Positions 1 through 7,646 of a stretch of 21,870 bases of DNA are shown here, piece after piece. The DNA lies in assembly GCA_934394855.1 (NCBI GenBank), contig CAKRRH010000030.1:1-21870 (forward strand), in the 5' to 3' direction. The notes under the pieces are model-generated. The model made no database searches. It was given only the letters and a program-made list of their open reading frames with translations, and had not been told where the DNA came from. A program made the translations under genes and the position numbers. Each line of letters opens with the position of its first letter. Position 1 is the stretch's first letter. The stretch comes from an uncultured Eubacteriales bacterium. Lineage in GTDB: Bacteria > Bacillota > Clostridia > Oscillospirales > Acutalibacteraceae.

Positions 1-106
1 GTCCACGGCGCACCGCAGATAATATAACCATATGCAAAACAGAAGTACAAGTTATCCATGCCGCACTTGTAACATTATTATTTTAAATAAAATTTTTGAA
101 GAGAGC

Positions 107-140
107 GCGAGAGGGACTTTTTATAAAAAGTCCCTCTCGC
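107..140. repeat. Perfect dispersed palindrome, left copy
   Basis: Two 16-base arms (GCGAGAGGGACTTTTT at 107-122 and its exact complement at 125-140) are separated by only AT, so the DNA is almost a perfect palindrome. Read on the minus strand, the stem is followed by a tail (GCTCTCTTCAAAAATTTT) that closely matches the tail after the palindrome at 21593-21628. The two are therefore copies of one repeat family in opposite orientation. The stem could form a very stable RNA hairpin, but no clean U-tract follows on either strand, so it is not a textbook intrinsic terminator. The rest of 1-100 shows only a weak stem (46-52 with 65-71) and no gene I can support. Confidence 0.85.
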
Positions 141-169
141 AAAAAATTTCTTTTAAGCTCATTCTTCCC

Positions 170-205
170 TTGACAAAAAGACCAAAATGTGGTAGTGTAT
201 ATACA
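170..205 (+). promoter_or_regulatory. Sigma-A type promoter with palindromic operator, no obvious gene
   Basis: A perfect -35 box TTGACA (170-175) is followed after 17 bases by a weak -10 candidate TAGTGT (193-198). Overlapping the -10 is the perfect 10-base palindrome TGTATATACA (196-205), inside GGTAG...TACC. A palindrome over the -10/start region is the usual position for a repressor operator. The TATA-rich form resembles sites bound by GntR/YtrA-type regulators, which is an inference from memory of the family. Downstream there is only a 16-codon ORF (253-303) with a weak AGGTG ribosome site, then a terminator at 305-340. The product is therefore a short RNA or leader of about 130 nt, or the remnant of a lost gene. 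Confidence 0.5.
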
Positions 206-304
206 TACCACTTAACAACAAAAATGAATTGAATTCGCAGGTGTTTTCCGAAATGACTAAAGCGATGTTGCAGAAAATGCTAAAAATAAATATTGACATT
301 TGAG

Positions 305-340
305 AAGAACATGGGATTTATATGCGCCGTGTTCTTTTTT
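305..340 (+). terminator. Intrinsic terminator upstream of rmuC
   Basis: The stem AAGAACATGG (305-314) pairs with CCGTGTTCTT (327-336), 10 pairs including one G-T wobble, and runs directly into a T-tract. It lies downstream of the promoter at 170-205 and upstream of a separate rmuC promoter. It therefore closes a short transcription unit that contains no recognisable gene. Confidence 0.75.
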
Positions 341-401
341 ATTTAATCGGGCATAACTTTTGCAAAAAATGATTTAAGTCCTGTTTATCGTACTTTTGAT
401 A

Positions 402-410
402 TGATATAAT
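402..410 (+). promoter_or_regulatory. Extended -10 promoter for rmuC
   Basis: TGATATAAT is an extended -10 element (TG, one base, TATAAT). No good -35 box lies 17 bases upstream (TGTTTA at 382-387), as is common for extended -10 promoters. Transcription would start near 417, giving a leader of about 25 nt that contains the GGGAGGG ribosome site at 429-435. Confidence 0.6.
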
Positions 411-441
411 TATCAATAACGACTAAATGGGAGGGTCTGTT

Positions 442-1686
442 TTGGACAAGACGGAAATTTTAATCATTGCTGCGATTGCAATTTGGGCAATATCATTCAT
501 TGCCACGGCTGTTTTCATTCTCAAAAAATCGTCTAAAGGCGGTTTTGACGGACAGGTTCATGATGACATAAAAAAGCTTCACGGCATGACATCAAGCGGG
601 CTGAACGGACTTAATCAGACCGTGACGACCACCGGCGGTCAAATCTTGAGCCAAATCGGCAAAAACGGTCAGGATATGCTTCGGCAACAGCTTGATATGC
701 AGCAAAAGCTGTTTTTATCACTCAACGACCAAAAGGAACAAATCAACAAAACGCTCAAGGAAAGCATTGGCGCAATGCAGCAAAGCAACGAGCAAAAGCT
801 TGACCAAATGAGACAGACGGTTGATGAAAAAATGCAAAAAACGCTAAACGAACGGCTTGATTCGAGCTTCAAAACCGTCAGCGAACAGCTTGAAAAGCTA
901 TATCGTTCGATGGGTGAGATGAAAAATCTGTCGGACGGCGTAAATGATTTGCAGCGACTTTTGACAAATGTTAAGGCAAGGGGCACATGGGCAGAGGTTC
1001 AGCTTGGCGAGATTTTGGAGCAGTTTTTGACCTGTGAACAGTTCGAGCGCAATGTTTCGACCAAATCAAACTCCGATTTTGTGGAATATGCGGTGAAAAT
1101 TCCGTCAAAAAAATCCGACGGCGAATTTATCTATCTTCCGATAGACTCAAAATTTCCGCAGGAGGATTATCTGCGGCTGCAAAAAGCGGCTGAGGATTGC
1201 GACAAGCAAGCGGTCGAGGCAAGCGCAAAGGCACTTGAAAATGTAATCAAAACCGAAGCGGCAAAAATCTCACGGTCATACATAAACGTGCCTGTTACAA
1301 CCGATTTTGCAATCATGTTTTTGCCGACCGAAGGTTTATATGCCGAGGTACTTCGCAGACCGGGGTTAATTGAAGAAATCCAGCGAAAATACAGCATTAT
1401 GATATGCGGTCCGACAACAATTTCGGCATTTCTGAACACACTCAGAGTCGGATTTCGGACGATTGCGATCGACAAACAACAAGCCGAGGTGTGGAAAATT
1501 CTCGGCGCCGCAAAACAGCAATATGAGATGTTTGAGGCGGTGCTTGACAAAGCGGAAAGGAAGATCAGCGAGGCAGGAAGCGTGATTGGGGATGCGAAAA
1601 AACGCAACGGAATAATTCAGAAAAAGTTAAGGGCTGTTGAGTCGACACCCGATGAAAACTCGGGCGAGATTCTCGGAATAGAATAA
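442..1686 (+). CDS. rmuC: RmuC-family DNA recombination protein
   Basis: Membrane-anchored RmuC-type protein of 414 residues. RmuC limits DNA inversion and rearrangement at short repeats in E. coli and its core is related to restriction endonuclease-like folds; that is family knowledge. From the TTG start, residues 5-27 form one hydrophobic N-terminal segment. A glutamine/lysine-rich predicted coiled coil follows (about 85-155), then the conserved RmuC core with KARGTWAEVQLGEILEQ, a PIDSKFPQEDYLRL segment and FLPTEGLYAEV. I prefer TTG 442 over the in-frame ATG at 427 because GGGAGGG (429-435) is an ideal Shine-Dalgarno six bases before the TTG and would lie inside the gene if ATG 427 were used. 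It has its own promoter, and the next gene starts 25 bases downstream, probably in the same transcript. Confidence 0.9.
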   Translation: MDKTEILIIAAIAIWAISFIATAVFILKKSSKGGFDGQVHDDIKKLHGMTSSGLNGLNQTVTTTGGQILSQIGKNGQDMLRQQLDMQQKLFLSLNDQKEQINKTLKESIGAMQQSNEQKLDQMRQTVDEKMQKTLNERLDSSFKTVSEQLEKLYRSMGEMKNLSDGVNDLQRLLTNVKARGTWAEVQLGEILEQFLTCEQFERNVSTKSNSDFVEYAVKIPSKKSDGEFIYLPIDSKFPQEDYLRLQKAAEDCDKQAVEASAKALENVIKTEAAKISRSYINVPVTTDFAIMFLPTEGLYAEVLRRPGLIEEIQRKYSIMICGPTTISAFLNTLRVGFRTIAIDKQQAEVWKILGAAKQQYEMFEAVLDKAERKISEAGSVIGDAKKRNGIIQKKLRAVESTPDENSGEILGIE

Positions 1687-1711
1687 ATAAAATGAAAGAG
1701 AGTACAAAATT

Positions 1712-2236
1712 ATGGGAAAAAGTTGTTTGATTGTGGTAGATTATCAGGTTGATTTTGTGTCGGGCTCGCTCGGATTTAAGGGAGCCGAAGCACTTGACGA
1801 TGAAATCGTTGAAAAAATTCGTGAATATCGTGAAAATGGCGGCGATGTAATCTTCACGCTTGACACTCATACAAAGGATTATCTTAAAACATATGAAGGC
1901 AAGCATTTGCCTGTTAAGCACTGCATTGCAGGCAGAAAAGGACATCGGCTTTTCGGCAGGGTTGCAGCGGAAGTAATGGGTGACGACATTGTGATCGAGA
2001 AAAACTCTTTCGGCTCGTCGCGTCTGCTCGACGTTCTGGCTAAAAAGAATTATGACATCGTCGAGCTTTGCGGGCTTGTGTCAAACATATGTGTAATTTC
2101 AAATGCCATAATCGCAAAAACAGCTTTGCCCGAAGCGGAAATCATTGTCGATTCATCGCTCACCGCTTCTTCTGACAGCGATCTTCACAACAAAGCACTC
2201 GATGTCATGAAAGGATTGCAAATAGTTGTAAAATAA
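1712..2236 (+). CDS. pncA: Nicotinamidase-like cysteine hydrolase (isochorismatase superfamily)
   Basis: A 174-residue cysteine hydrolase that probably converts nicotinamide to nicotinate for NAD salvage. The catalytic triad is visible: D10 in VVDYQVDF, K97 in IEKNSF and C127 in SNICVIS. Metal-ligand candidates D51 and H53 (TLDTHTKDY) and H70 (LPVKHC) match the Asp/His/His arrangement of nicotinamidases, which separates it from the many isochorismatase-fold proteins without metal. It starts at ATG just after AAAGAGAG and follows rmuC by 25 bases. It converges on nadC and shares a bidirectional terminator with it, so de novo and salvage NAD genes meet here. The alternative is an uncharacterised amidohydrolase of the same fold. 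The fold is certain; the substrate is likely but not proven. Confidence 0.82.
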   Translation: MGKSCLIVVDYQVDFVSGSLGFKGAEALDDEIVEKIREYRENGGDVIFTLDTHTKDYLKTYEGKHLPVKHCIAGRKGHRLFGRVAAEVMGDDIVIEKNSFGSSRLLDVLAKKNYDIVELCGLVSNICVISNAIIAKTALPEAEIIVDSSLTASSDSDLHNKALDVMKGLQIVVK

Positions 2237-2251
2237 ACCGAATATATAACA

Positions 2252-2297
2252 AAAGCTGTGTTGATCGGGAAAATCCGACCTAACACAGCTTTTTTAT
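2252..2297. terminator. Bidirectional terminator between the nicotinamidase-like gene and nadC
   Basis: AAAGCTGTGTT (2252-2262) pairs with AACACAGCTTT (2282-2292), and an inner TCGG/CCGA stem (2265-2268 with 2275-2278) closes on a short A-rich loop. Seven or more Ts follow on the plus strand. On the minus strand the stem is followed by TTTTGTTATAT. It therefore serves both the rightward gene ending at 2236 and the leftward operon ending at 2311. Confidence 0.85.
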
Positions 2298-2310
2298 TTA
2301 TAACTTACTC

Positions 2311-3147
2311 TTATTTTATTCTCATTGAGATGTCAAATGCTTTGACCGAATGGGTCAATGCACCGAGTGAGATGATGTCAACGCCTGTTTTGGCAACCTC
2401 GGCAATGTTGTCAAGCGTAATGTTGCCCGACGCTTCCAAAAGTGCACGGCCGTCTGTGATTTCAACCGCACGGCTCATTGTTTCATAGTCCATGTTGTCA
2501 AGCATTATTACATCCGCATTCACCGACAGTGCTTCCCTGACCTCGTCAAGATTGCGTGTTTCGACCTCGATTTTGACCATATGACCGACCTTTTCACGCA
2601 AATTGGTGATTGCTTTTGTAATCGAACCTGCGGCGTCGATGTGGTTATCTTTAAGCATTGCGGCGTCAGACAAATTATAGCGATGATTTTTTCCGCCGCC
2701 GACCGTTACCGCATATTTCTGAATCGGGCGAAGCCCCGGCAAGGTCTTGCGAGTATCCGCAACCGACGCATTCGTTCCCTTTACAAGCTCGACCGCCTTG
2801 TGGGTTGCGGTTGCAATTCCCGACATATGCTGCAAAATATTGAGCGAAGTTCTCTCACCTTTCAAAAGCTGAACGGTATGACCCGAAAGGTCGGCAATGA
2901 GGTCGCCTTTTTTGATTACATCACCGTCTTTTTTGTAGCATTTTGCGCTGAAATCATCGTCTAACATTTCAAACACTCTAAGCGCAACATCAAGTCCGCA
3001 AAGCACACCGTCGTCCTTTGCAACATAATATGCCGTGGTCATTGCATCCGCCGGCAAACCGTAGTCGGAAGATACATCAACATAGTTTATATCCTCGCAA
3101 AGCGCGGTTTTAATCAAATCGTCAACATAAAATTTATTAAGCATCAT
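2311..3147 (-). CDS. nadC: Nicotinate-nucleotide pyrophosphorylase (quinolinate phosphoribosyltransferase)
   Basis: NadC condenses quinolinate with PRPP to nicotinate mononucleotide, CO2 and pyrophosphate, the third step of de novo NAD synthesis. The 278 residues are the normal family length. Visible motifs are ERTSLNILQHMSGIAT (98-113), ADTRKTLPGLR (130-140) followed by KYAVTVGGGKNHRYNL (144-159), LKDNHI (165-170), KIEVET and the C-terminal LLEASGNI/GALTHSV phosphate-binding segments. The start codon overlaps the nadB stop in an ATGA junction (3144-3147), a mark of translational coupling, and GAGGAG lies about 10 bases upstream. It is the last gene of the leftward run and ends at the terminator near 2252-2297. 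Confidence 0.96.
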   Translation of the reverse strand: MMLNKFYVDDLIKTALCEDINYVDVSSDYGLPADAMTTAYYVAKDDGVLCGLDVALRVFEMLDDDFSAKCYKKDGDVIKKGDLIADLSGHTVQLLKGERTSLNILQHMSGIATATHKAVELVKGTNASVADTRKTLPGLRPIQKYAVTVGGGKNHRYNLSDAAMLKDNHIDAAGSITKAITNLREKVGHMVKIEVETRNLDEVREALSVNADVIMLDNMDYETMSRAVEITDGRALLEASGNITLDNIAEVAKTGVDIISLGALTHSVKAFDISMRIK

Positions 3148-4613
3148 CTGCTCATCGCTCCTCTCAAAATGAGTGCGCCGACTGTCGCAAGGCTCTTTGC
3201 CTCACAATAATCGACCGTCTTTTCAAACTGATCGTTGTCAAGCCGTCTGCGAATTGATTCAATCGTTTTCAGTCCTTTTTCGGCGGCTGTCGGATCGGGT
3301 ATTACAAAATGCGATTTCTGCATTATCTCTCGAATCTGTGTGCGAAGTCCCTCAGGCAGCGGAGCTGTTCCGTTTTTAAGCTCGGGCGCTGCGCCGTGAA
3401 CCGCTGTGAATGTCGGCTCGTGGATTCGGCGGTTAATGTCCTTTGCGGCTCTTTTTGAAAATACAAGCGCTTCAAGAAGTGAATTCGACGCAAGGCGGTT
3501 TTTGCCGTGAACGCCTGTATTTGAGCATTCGCCGACCGCATAGAGTCTGTTTACACCTGTAAATGAATGCTCGTCAACCTCAATTCCGCCCATGAGATAG
3601 TGATGGCACGGAAAGACCGGGATCGGCTCTTTTGTCAGGTCAACACCCTCTTCAAGGCACCGTGAATAAATCATCGGAAAACGATTTTTCAAAAATTCCG
3701 AGTCAAGTCGGGATATATCAAGATAAAACTTATCAGAACCCGTTCTGCGATATTCCATCATGATCGAATGACTGACTTTATCTCTCGGAGCCAGTTCCAA
3801 CCTGTCGTCATAGCGCTGCATGAACCGCTCAAAGTTGCAGTTTTCAAGATATGCACCCTCGCCTCGGACAGCTTCGCTTATCAAAAACCGCTCTCTGCCC
3901 TCGGTTGCGGCAAACGCTGTCGGGTGGAACTGAATGTAGTCAAGATCCTTGATGTGAGCGCCGAGCTCATAGGCAAATCTGATTCCGTCGCCTGTTGCAA
4001 TCGCCGAGTTTGTGGTATATTTATATACCCGTCCGATTCCGCCTGTTGCCAAAATGACAAATGATGCGGCAACCTGGCAAAGCTCGCCGTCAATCAGCAA
4101 TTCGGCGAAAAATCCGTTGTCTGCGTGCGAAATGCTGACGCAGGTTGTGTTTTCCGATATTTCAACATTTCTGAGCTGTTTAACACGGTCGATCAACACT
4201 GTTGTCATTGCGTCGCCGGTCGAATCTTTATGGTGAGCGATTCTGTGACGGCTGTGACCGCCCTCAAGAGTCAGATGAAGACTTCCGTCCTTGTTTTTAT
4301 CAAAATCAACACCCATGTTGTATATATTTCGTACCTCGTTCGGTCCCTCTTCGCAAAGGATCTGAACGGTTTTCGGGTTATTTGCCTGACCGCCTGCGAC
4401 CATGGTATCATGAACATGATATTCTACCTTATCGTTGACTTCGTCAAGCACCGACGCAACGCCGCCTTGAGCCAGTGAGCTGTTTGAAAGCTTCAGTTCT
4501 TTTTTCGAGCATATCAGAACATTCAAATCGCTGTCAAGATTGAGCGCCGCATAGAGTCCCGAAACGCCCGTTCCGAGTATCAATACATCATATTTGCCGC
4601 TGTTTAGTGCCAT
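3144..4613 (-). CDS. nadB: L-aspartate oxidase
   Basis: Flavoprotein that oxidises L-aspartate to iminoaspartate, using fumarate as electron acceptor in anaerobes (family knowledge). From the chosen start it has 489 residues. It shows the FAD dinucleotide fold YDVLILGTGVSGL (8-20), SNSSLAQGGVA, the substrate loop GGHSRHRIAHHKDSTG, QFHPTAF, HYLMGGI and the C-terminal GKNRLASNSLLEALVF motif with the catalytic arginine. The reading frame is open to 4655, but that start overlaps the upstream GH42 gene and lacks a ribosome site. ATG 4613 is preceded by AGGCAGG and puts the Rossmann motif at the usual distance from the N-terminus. The C-terminal helical domain is a little shorter than in E. coli NadB (about 540 residues). 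It overlaps nadC by 4 bases. Confidence 0.94.
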   Translation of the reverse strand: MALNSGKYDVLILGTGVSGLYAALNLDSDLNVLICSKKELKLSNSSLAQGGVASVLDEVNDKVEYHVHDTMVAGGQANNPKTVQILCEEGPNEVRNIYNMGVDFDKNKDGSLHLTLEGGHSRHRIAHHKDSTGDAMTTVLIDRVKQLRNVEISENTTCVSISHADNGFFAELLIDGELCQVAASFVILATGGIGRVYKYTTNSAIATGDGIRFAYELGAHIKDLDYIQFHPTAFAATEGRERFLISEAVRGEGAYLENCNFERFMQRYDDRLELAPRDKVSHSIMMEYRRTGSDKFYLDISRLDSEFLKNRFPMIYSRCLEEGVDLTKEPIPVFPCHHYLMGGIEVDEHSFTGVNRLYAVGECSNTGVHGKNRLASNSLLEALVFSKRAAKDINRRIHEPTFTAVHGAAPELKNGTAPLPEGLRTQIREIMQKSHFVIPDPTAAEKGLKTIESIRRRLDNDQFEKTVDYCEAKSLATVGALILRGAMSR

Positions 4614-4645
4614 TTTAAATTGCCTGCCTTTTTTGACCGACCGTT

Positions 4646-6661
4646 TCATTCGCACAAAACGACCGAATCATAATTATTTAATTCTATTTTATTCAAAGGC
4701 TTGCCGTCAATCGAACGATATTCCTTTTTAAGGGCTATCGTCTGCGGCTTGCCCGAATAATTTTCAACAAAAATGTAATTTTCGCTGTCCCCTGTTCTTT
4801 TGTGCGCCGTGACGCCGTGCGGCAAATCCGCCGCAAGATTGGGGGCAATGTTTGCATTCTTACAAAGCTCGCTGTATAGCTCGTTTATAAAATCAGCGCC
4901 GACAGCTCCCGCAACATAATAAGCCTTGCCCTTGCCGTATTCATTCACGGTGAACGCAGGAGTGTCTTTATACCAATCAGAGCCATATTTTCCGAGCACC
5001 TTTGTGCCTTTTTTTGCATGAATCAGCGCACAAAGCCTTGTGACTTCATAGCTCCTGCCGTCCGTGGTCACAATGCTGTTTTTGAACCCGTCCGGCAGTC
5101 CGTCGATTTCTTCGTTCCAAATGCCGAAAACCTCATTCATGCCGTTTGCCGGAACCTCGCCCAAAATGCACAGATTATTCTCATCAACAATTCCGCTGTG
5201 ATATGTACCGACAAGAATTCCGCCGTTTTTTACAAATCGCTCAAGCTTTTCGGCAATTCCCTCACGGTACATGAACAACATCGGAGCGGCGATTATCTTG
5301 TATTTATCAAAATCACAGCTCATGTCCGCAACATCGGTGTTTATCCCCATGTTCCAGAATGCCGCATAGTGACGATAAACATCACCCTCATAGTCAAGTC
5401 CGATATTTCTCGGACCGTGAGAATCGGTCAATGCTTTGCGGTTTTCAAAGTCAAAAATGACCGCAGCCTCGGCGTCAAAGACAGAGCCCTTGACTTTTTT
5501 AATATCAATCAGGTCTTGACCTAAATTTTTAACATCATTAAATACTCTGTTTTCACCGCCGTAATGGTCAATTACCGCGCCATGAAACTTTTCGACATTT
5601 CCCCTTGCTTTTCTGATCTGGAAATATTGAACCGAATCAGAGCCGTGAGCGACAGCCTGCAAAGATGCCGCTTTATGCATATTCGGCGGTTTTAATCGGC
5701 TGACCGGCCACCAGTTTGTGGACGACGGCGTGCTTTCCATCAGCAAAAACGGCTGATTGCCTTTTATCGACCTCATGAGATCATGTTGGCAGGCAAACTC
5801 GGTTGCAAGCTGAACATTATCTCCGGTATCCCACATCGGATATGAATCCCATGAAACAACATCAATAATATCTTTAAGCTTAAAATAATTATATCCGCAA
5901 AAGCCCATCAGGTTGGTTGTTGTCGGAATTGACGGATTGACCGATTTCACGGTGTCAACTTCCATTTTAATAAAATCGGCTGTTTGTTCGGACATGAATC
6001 TGAACCAGTCGAGATTAAGTCCGTCGATTCCGTGTTCGCCGTTTGACATCGGCGGATATATTTGCGAAAAGTCGGTAAAAATGTGGCTCCAAAATGAAGT
6101 ACACCATGAACGGTTGATGTTATCAAGCGTTTTATATTTCACTTTAAGCCATTTTCTGAATGCGTCGGCACAAAGCGGACAGAAGCATTCTCCGCCGAAC
6201 TCGTTGCCGATATGCCACATGATTACCGCAGGATTGTGTGCAAATCTTTTTGCCAAAGCAAGATCGATTTTCCGCACAAATTTACGGTAAACAGGGCTTG
6301 TCATGCAATGATTATGTCTTGCTCCGCTTTTTTGGCGAACGCCTTTGTCGTCACATCTGCGGATCTCCTCATACCGCTCGCTCATCCAATAGGGCTTTGA
6401 GCCGCTCGGAGTTGCAAGAATTGTATAAATGCCGTTTTCATAAAGATGATTTATGATTTTTTCAAGCCAGTCAAAATCATAAACGCCCTCGCTCGGCTCA
6501 AGCCTTGCCCATGAAAATATTCCGACGGACACGCAGTTAATATGAGCTTTTTTCATAAGCTCAATGTCTTTTTCCAAAATTTCGGGGTCATCAAGCCACT
6601 GATCGGGATTGTAATCGCCGCCGTGAATGAATCCGTCGAAATTTATCTTATAATTCTCCAT
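4646..6661 (-). CDS. GH42 beta-galactosidase
   Basis: A 671-residue glycoside hydrolase family 42 enzyme without a signal peptide, so expected to hydrolyse imported beta-galactosides in the cytoplasm. The N-terminal TIM barrel begins with GGDYNPDQW. The acid/base is E154 in WHIGNEFGG and the nucleophile is E309 in LLMESTPSSTNW. C119, C159, C161 and C164 (the last three in ECFCPLC) match the structural zinc site of many GH42 enzymes. The trimerisation (glutamine amidotransferase-like) domain and a short beta C-terminal domain follow. It starts 24 bases after nadA, and a weak AGGA lies five bases before ATG. What is odd is the position: it sits between nadA and nadB, is intact, and no sugar transporter or regulator lies nearby. 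Exact substrate cannot be read from sequence. Confidence 0.93.
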   Translation of the reverse strand: MENYKINFDGFIHGGDYNPDQWLDDPEILEKDIELMKKAHINCVSVGIFSWARLEPSEGVYDFDWLEKIINHLYENGIYTILATPSGSKPYWMSERYEEIRRCDDKGVRQKSGARHNHCMTSPVYRKFVRKIDLALAKRFAHNPAVIMWHIGNEFGGECFCPLCADAFRKWLKVKYKTLDNINRSWCTSFWSHIFTDFSQIYPPMSNGEHGIDGLNLDWFRFMSEQTADFIKMEVDTVKSVNPSIPTTTNLMGFCGYNYFKLKDIIDVVSWDSYPMWDTGDNVQLATEFACQHDLMRSIKGNQPFLLMESTPSSTNWWPVSRLKPPNMHKAASLQAVAHGSDSVQYFQIRKARGNVEKFHGAVIDHYGGENRVFNDVKNLGQDLIDIKKVKGSVFDAEAAVIFDFENRKALTDSHGPRNIGLDYEGDVYRHYAAFWNMGINTDVADMSCDFDKYKIIAAPMLFMYREGIAEKLERFVKNGGILVGTYHSGIVDENNLCILGEVPANGMNEVFGIWNEEIDGLPDGFKNSIVTTDGRSYEVTRLCALIHAKKGTKVLGKYGSDWYKDTPAFTVNEYGKGKAYYVAGAVGADFINELYSELCKNANIAPNLAADLPHGVTAHKRTGDSENYIFVENYSGKPQTIALKKEYRSIDGKPLNKIELNNYDSVVLCE

Positions 6662-6685
6662 TATATCCTAACGCTCCAAAGCAAA

Positions 6686-7603
6686 TTATCCGCCGTATTT
6701 CAGCATATTGTCAATCGGGTGCTTTGCAAGAAGTCTCAGTTCTTCGTCCATTTCGATGTCACAGCCACCCGAACCTGTGATTGCGTCATATACCCCCTGC
6801 AAGGTGGTATATTTCATGTTCACGCAGGTAAGCTTGTCGGGACACAGCTGATAAATCTTTTTATCGGGATGTTTATAATGAATGTAGTCGTAAACGCCGC
6901 GCTCCGTTGCGATTATTACTTCGTCGTCGGTGCCCATTGTATATTTGATAATTCCCGATGTTGCGCCGACATAATCAGCCAAAGCAACAGCCTCGGGACG
7001 ACATTCGGGGTGCATTGCGACCTTTGCGTTCGGGTGCTTTGACTTCATTTCCAAAATGTCCTCTGCCATGATCCTGTGATGAGTCGGACAGCAGCCGTTC
7101 ATCAGGTGAATGTTTTTGCCCTGAACCTGTTTTGCGACAAATGCGCCGAGGTTTTGATCGGGAATGAATAAGATGTCCTCACCAGGCAGCTTTTCGACAA
7201 TTCGCACAGCCGAAGATGATGTTACGCAAACATCGCACACAGCCTTTAACTCGGCGGTCGTGTTGATATATGCGACAACGGTTGTGTTCGGGTGGTCTTT
7301 TTTATAGTCGGTGATCATTTCGGGGGTGAGCTGTTCCGCCATTGGACAGCCCGCTTTTTTATGCGACAAAATCACTCTCTTTTCGGGAGATAAAATCTTC
7401 ACCGTTTCTGCCATGAATCTGACTCCGCACATCAGCACCGTGTCGGTGTCAAGCTTTGTCGCCGCAACCGACAGCGCATATGAATCGCCTGTAACATCGG
7501 CAATTTCAAGTATTTCGGGCGACTGATATGTATGCGCCAAAATCGTGATGTTGCGCTTTTTCTTTTCTTCCAAAATCGCTTTGGTCAATTCCTGCTTATT
7601 CAT
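6686..7603 (-). CDS. nadA: Quinolinate synthase A
   Basis: NadA condenses iminoaspartate from NadB with dihydroxyacetone phosphate to quinolinate, using an oxygen-sensitive [4Fe-4S] cluster. The 305 residues match the short NadA type. Expected cluster ligands are C86 (AGCPMAEQ), C171 or C172 (NGCCPTHH) and C260 (LTCVNMK). Substrate motifs ILAHTYQSPEI (21-31), TGDSYALS and HPECRPE (198-204) are present. The reading starts at ATG 7603; GAGGAAAGGA lies rather far upstream (about 16 bases), so initiation may be weak. The gene is separated from its pathway partner nadB by the GH42 gene, with the same orientation and tight spacing, so one transcript is likely. No operator for a NAD-responsive repressor was seen in the 43-base gap upstream. 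Confidence 0.96.
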   Translation of the reverse strand: MNKQELTKAILEEKKKRNITILAHTYQSPEILEIADVTGDSYALSVAATKLDTDTVLMCGVRFMAETVKILSPEKRVILSHKKAGCPMAEQLTPEMITDYKKDHPNTTVVAYINTTAELKAVCDVCVTSSSAVRIVEKLPGEDILFIPDQNLGAFVAKQVQGKNIHLMNGCCPTHHRIMAEDILEMKSKHPNAKVAMHPECRPEAVALADYVGATSGIIKYTMGTDDEVIIATERGVYDYIHYKHPDKKIYQLCPDKLTCVNMKYTTLQGVYDAITGSGGCDIEMDEELRLLAKHPIDNMLKYGG

Positions 7604-7646
7604 TATATAAAACCCGTTTTCCTTTCCTCAAAAATCGGTCGTTTAT

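Noticed and set aside
32..232. Open frame of 66 codons at the left edge
   Set aside because: It runs through the perfect palindrome and across the promoter at 170-205, has no ribosome site and shows no family resemblance.
291..323. TTGACA at 293-298 as a second promoter ahead of rmuC
   Set aside because: The candidate -10 lies inside the terminator hairpin at a poor spacing, and the extended -10 at 402-410 is a better rmuC promoter.
1167..1607. 146-codon minus-strand open frame inside rmuC
   Set aside because: Serine/alanine-rich shadow composition, no start signal, and the RmuC core motifs lie on the plus strand.
4614..4655. Upstream start of nadB at 4655 or 4649
   Set aside because: These starts overlap the end of the GH42 gene, lack a ribosome site and would add a basic 12-14 residue leader not expected in NadB.
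5018..5524. 168-codon plus-strand open frame
   Set aside because: It lies wholly inside the GH42 gene on the opposite strand, which has complete catalytic motifs, and has no ribosome site.
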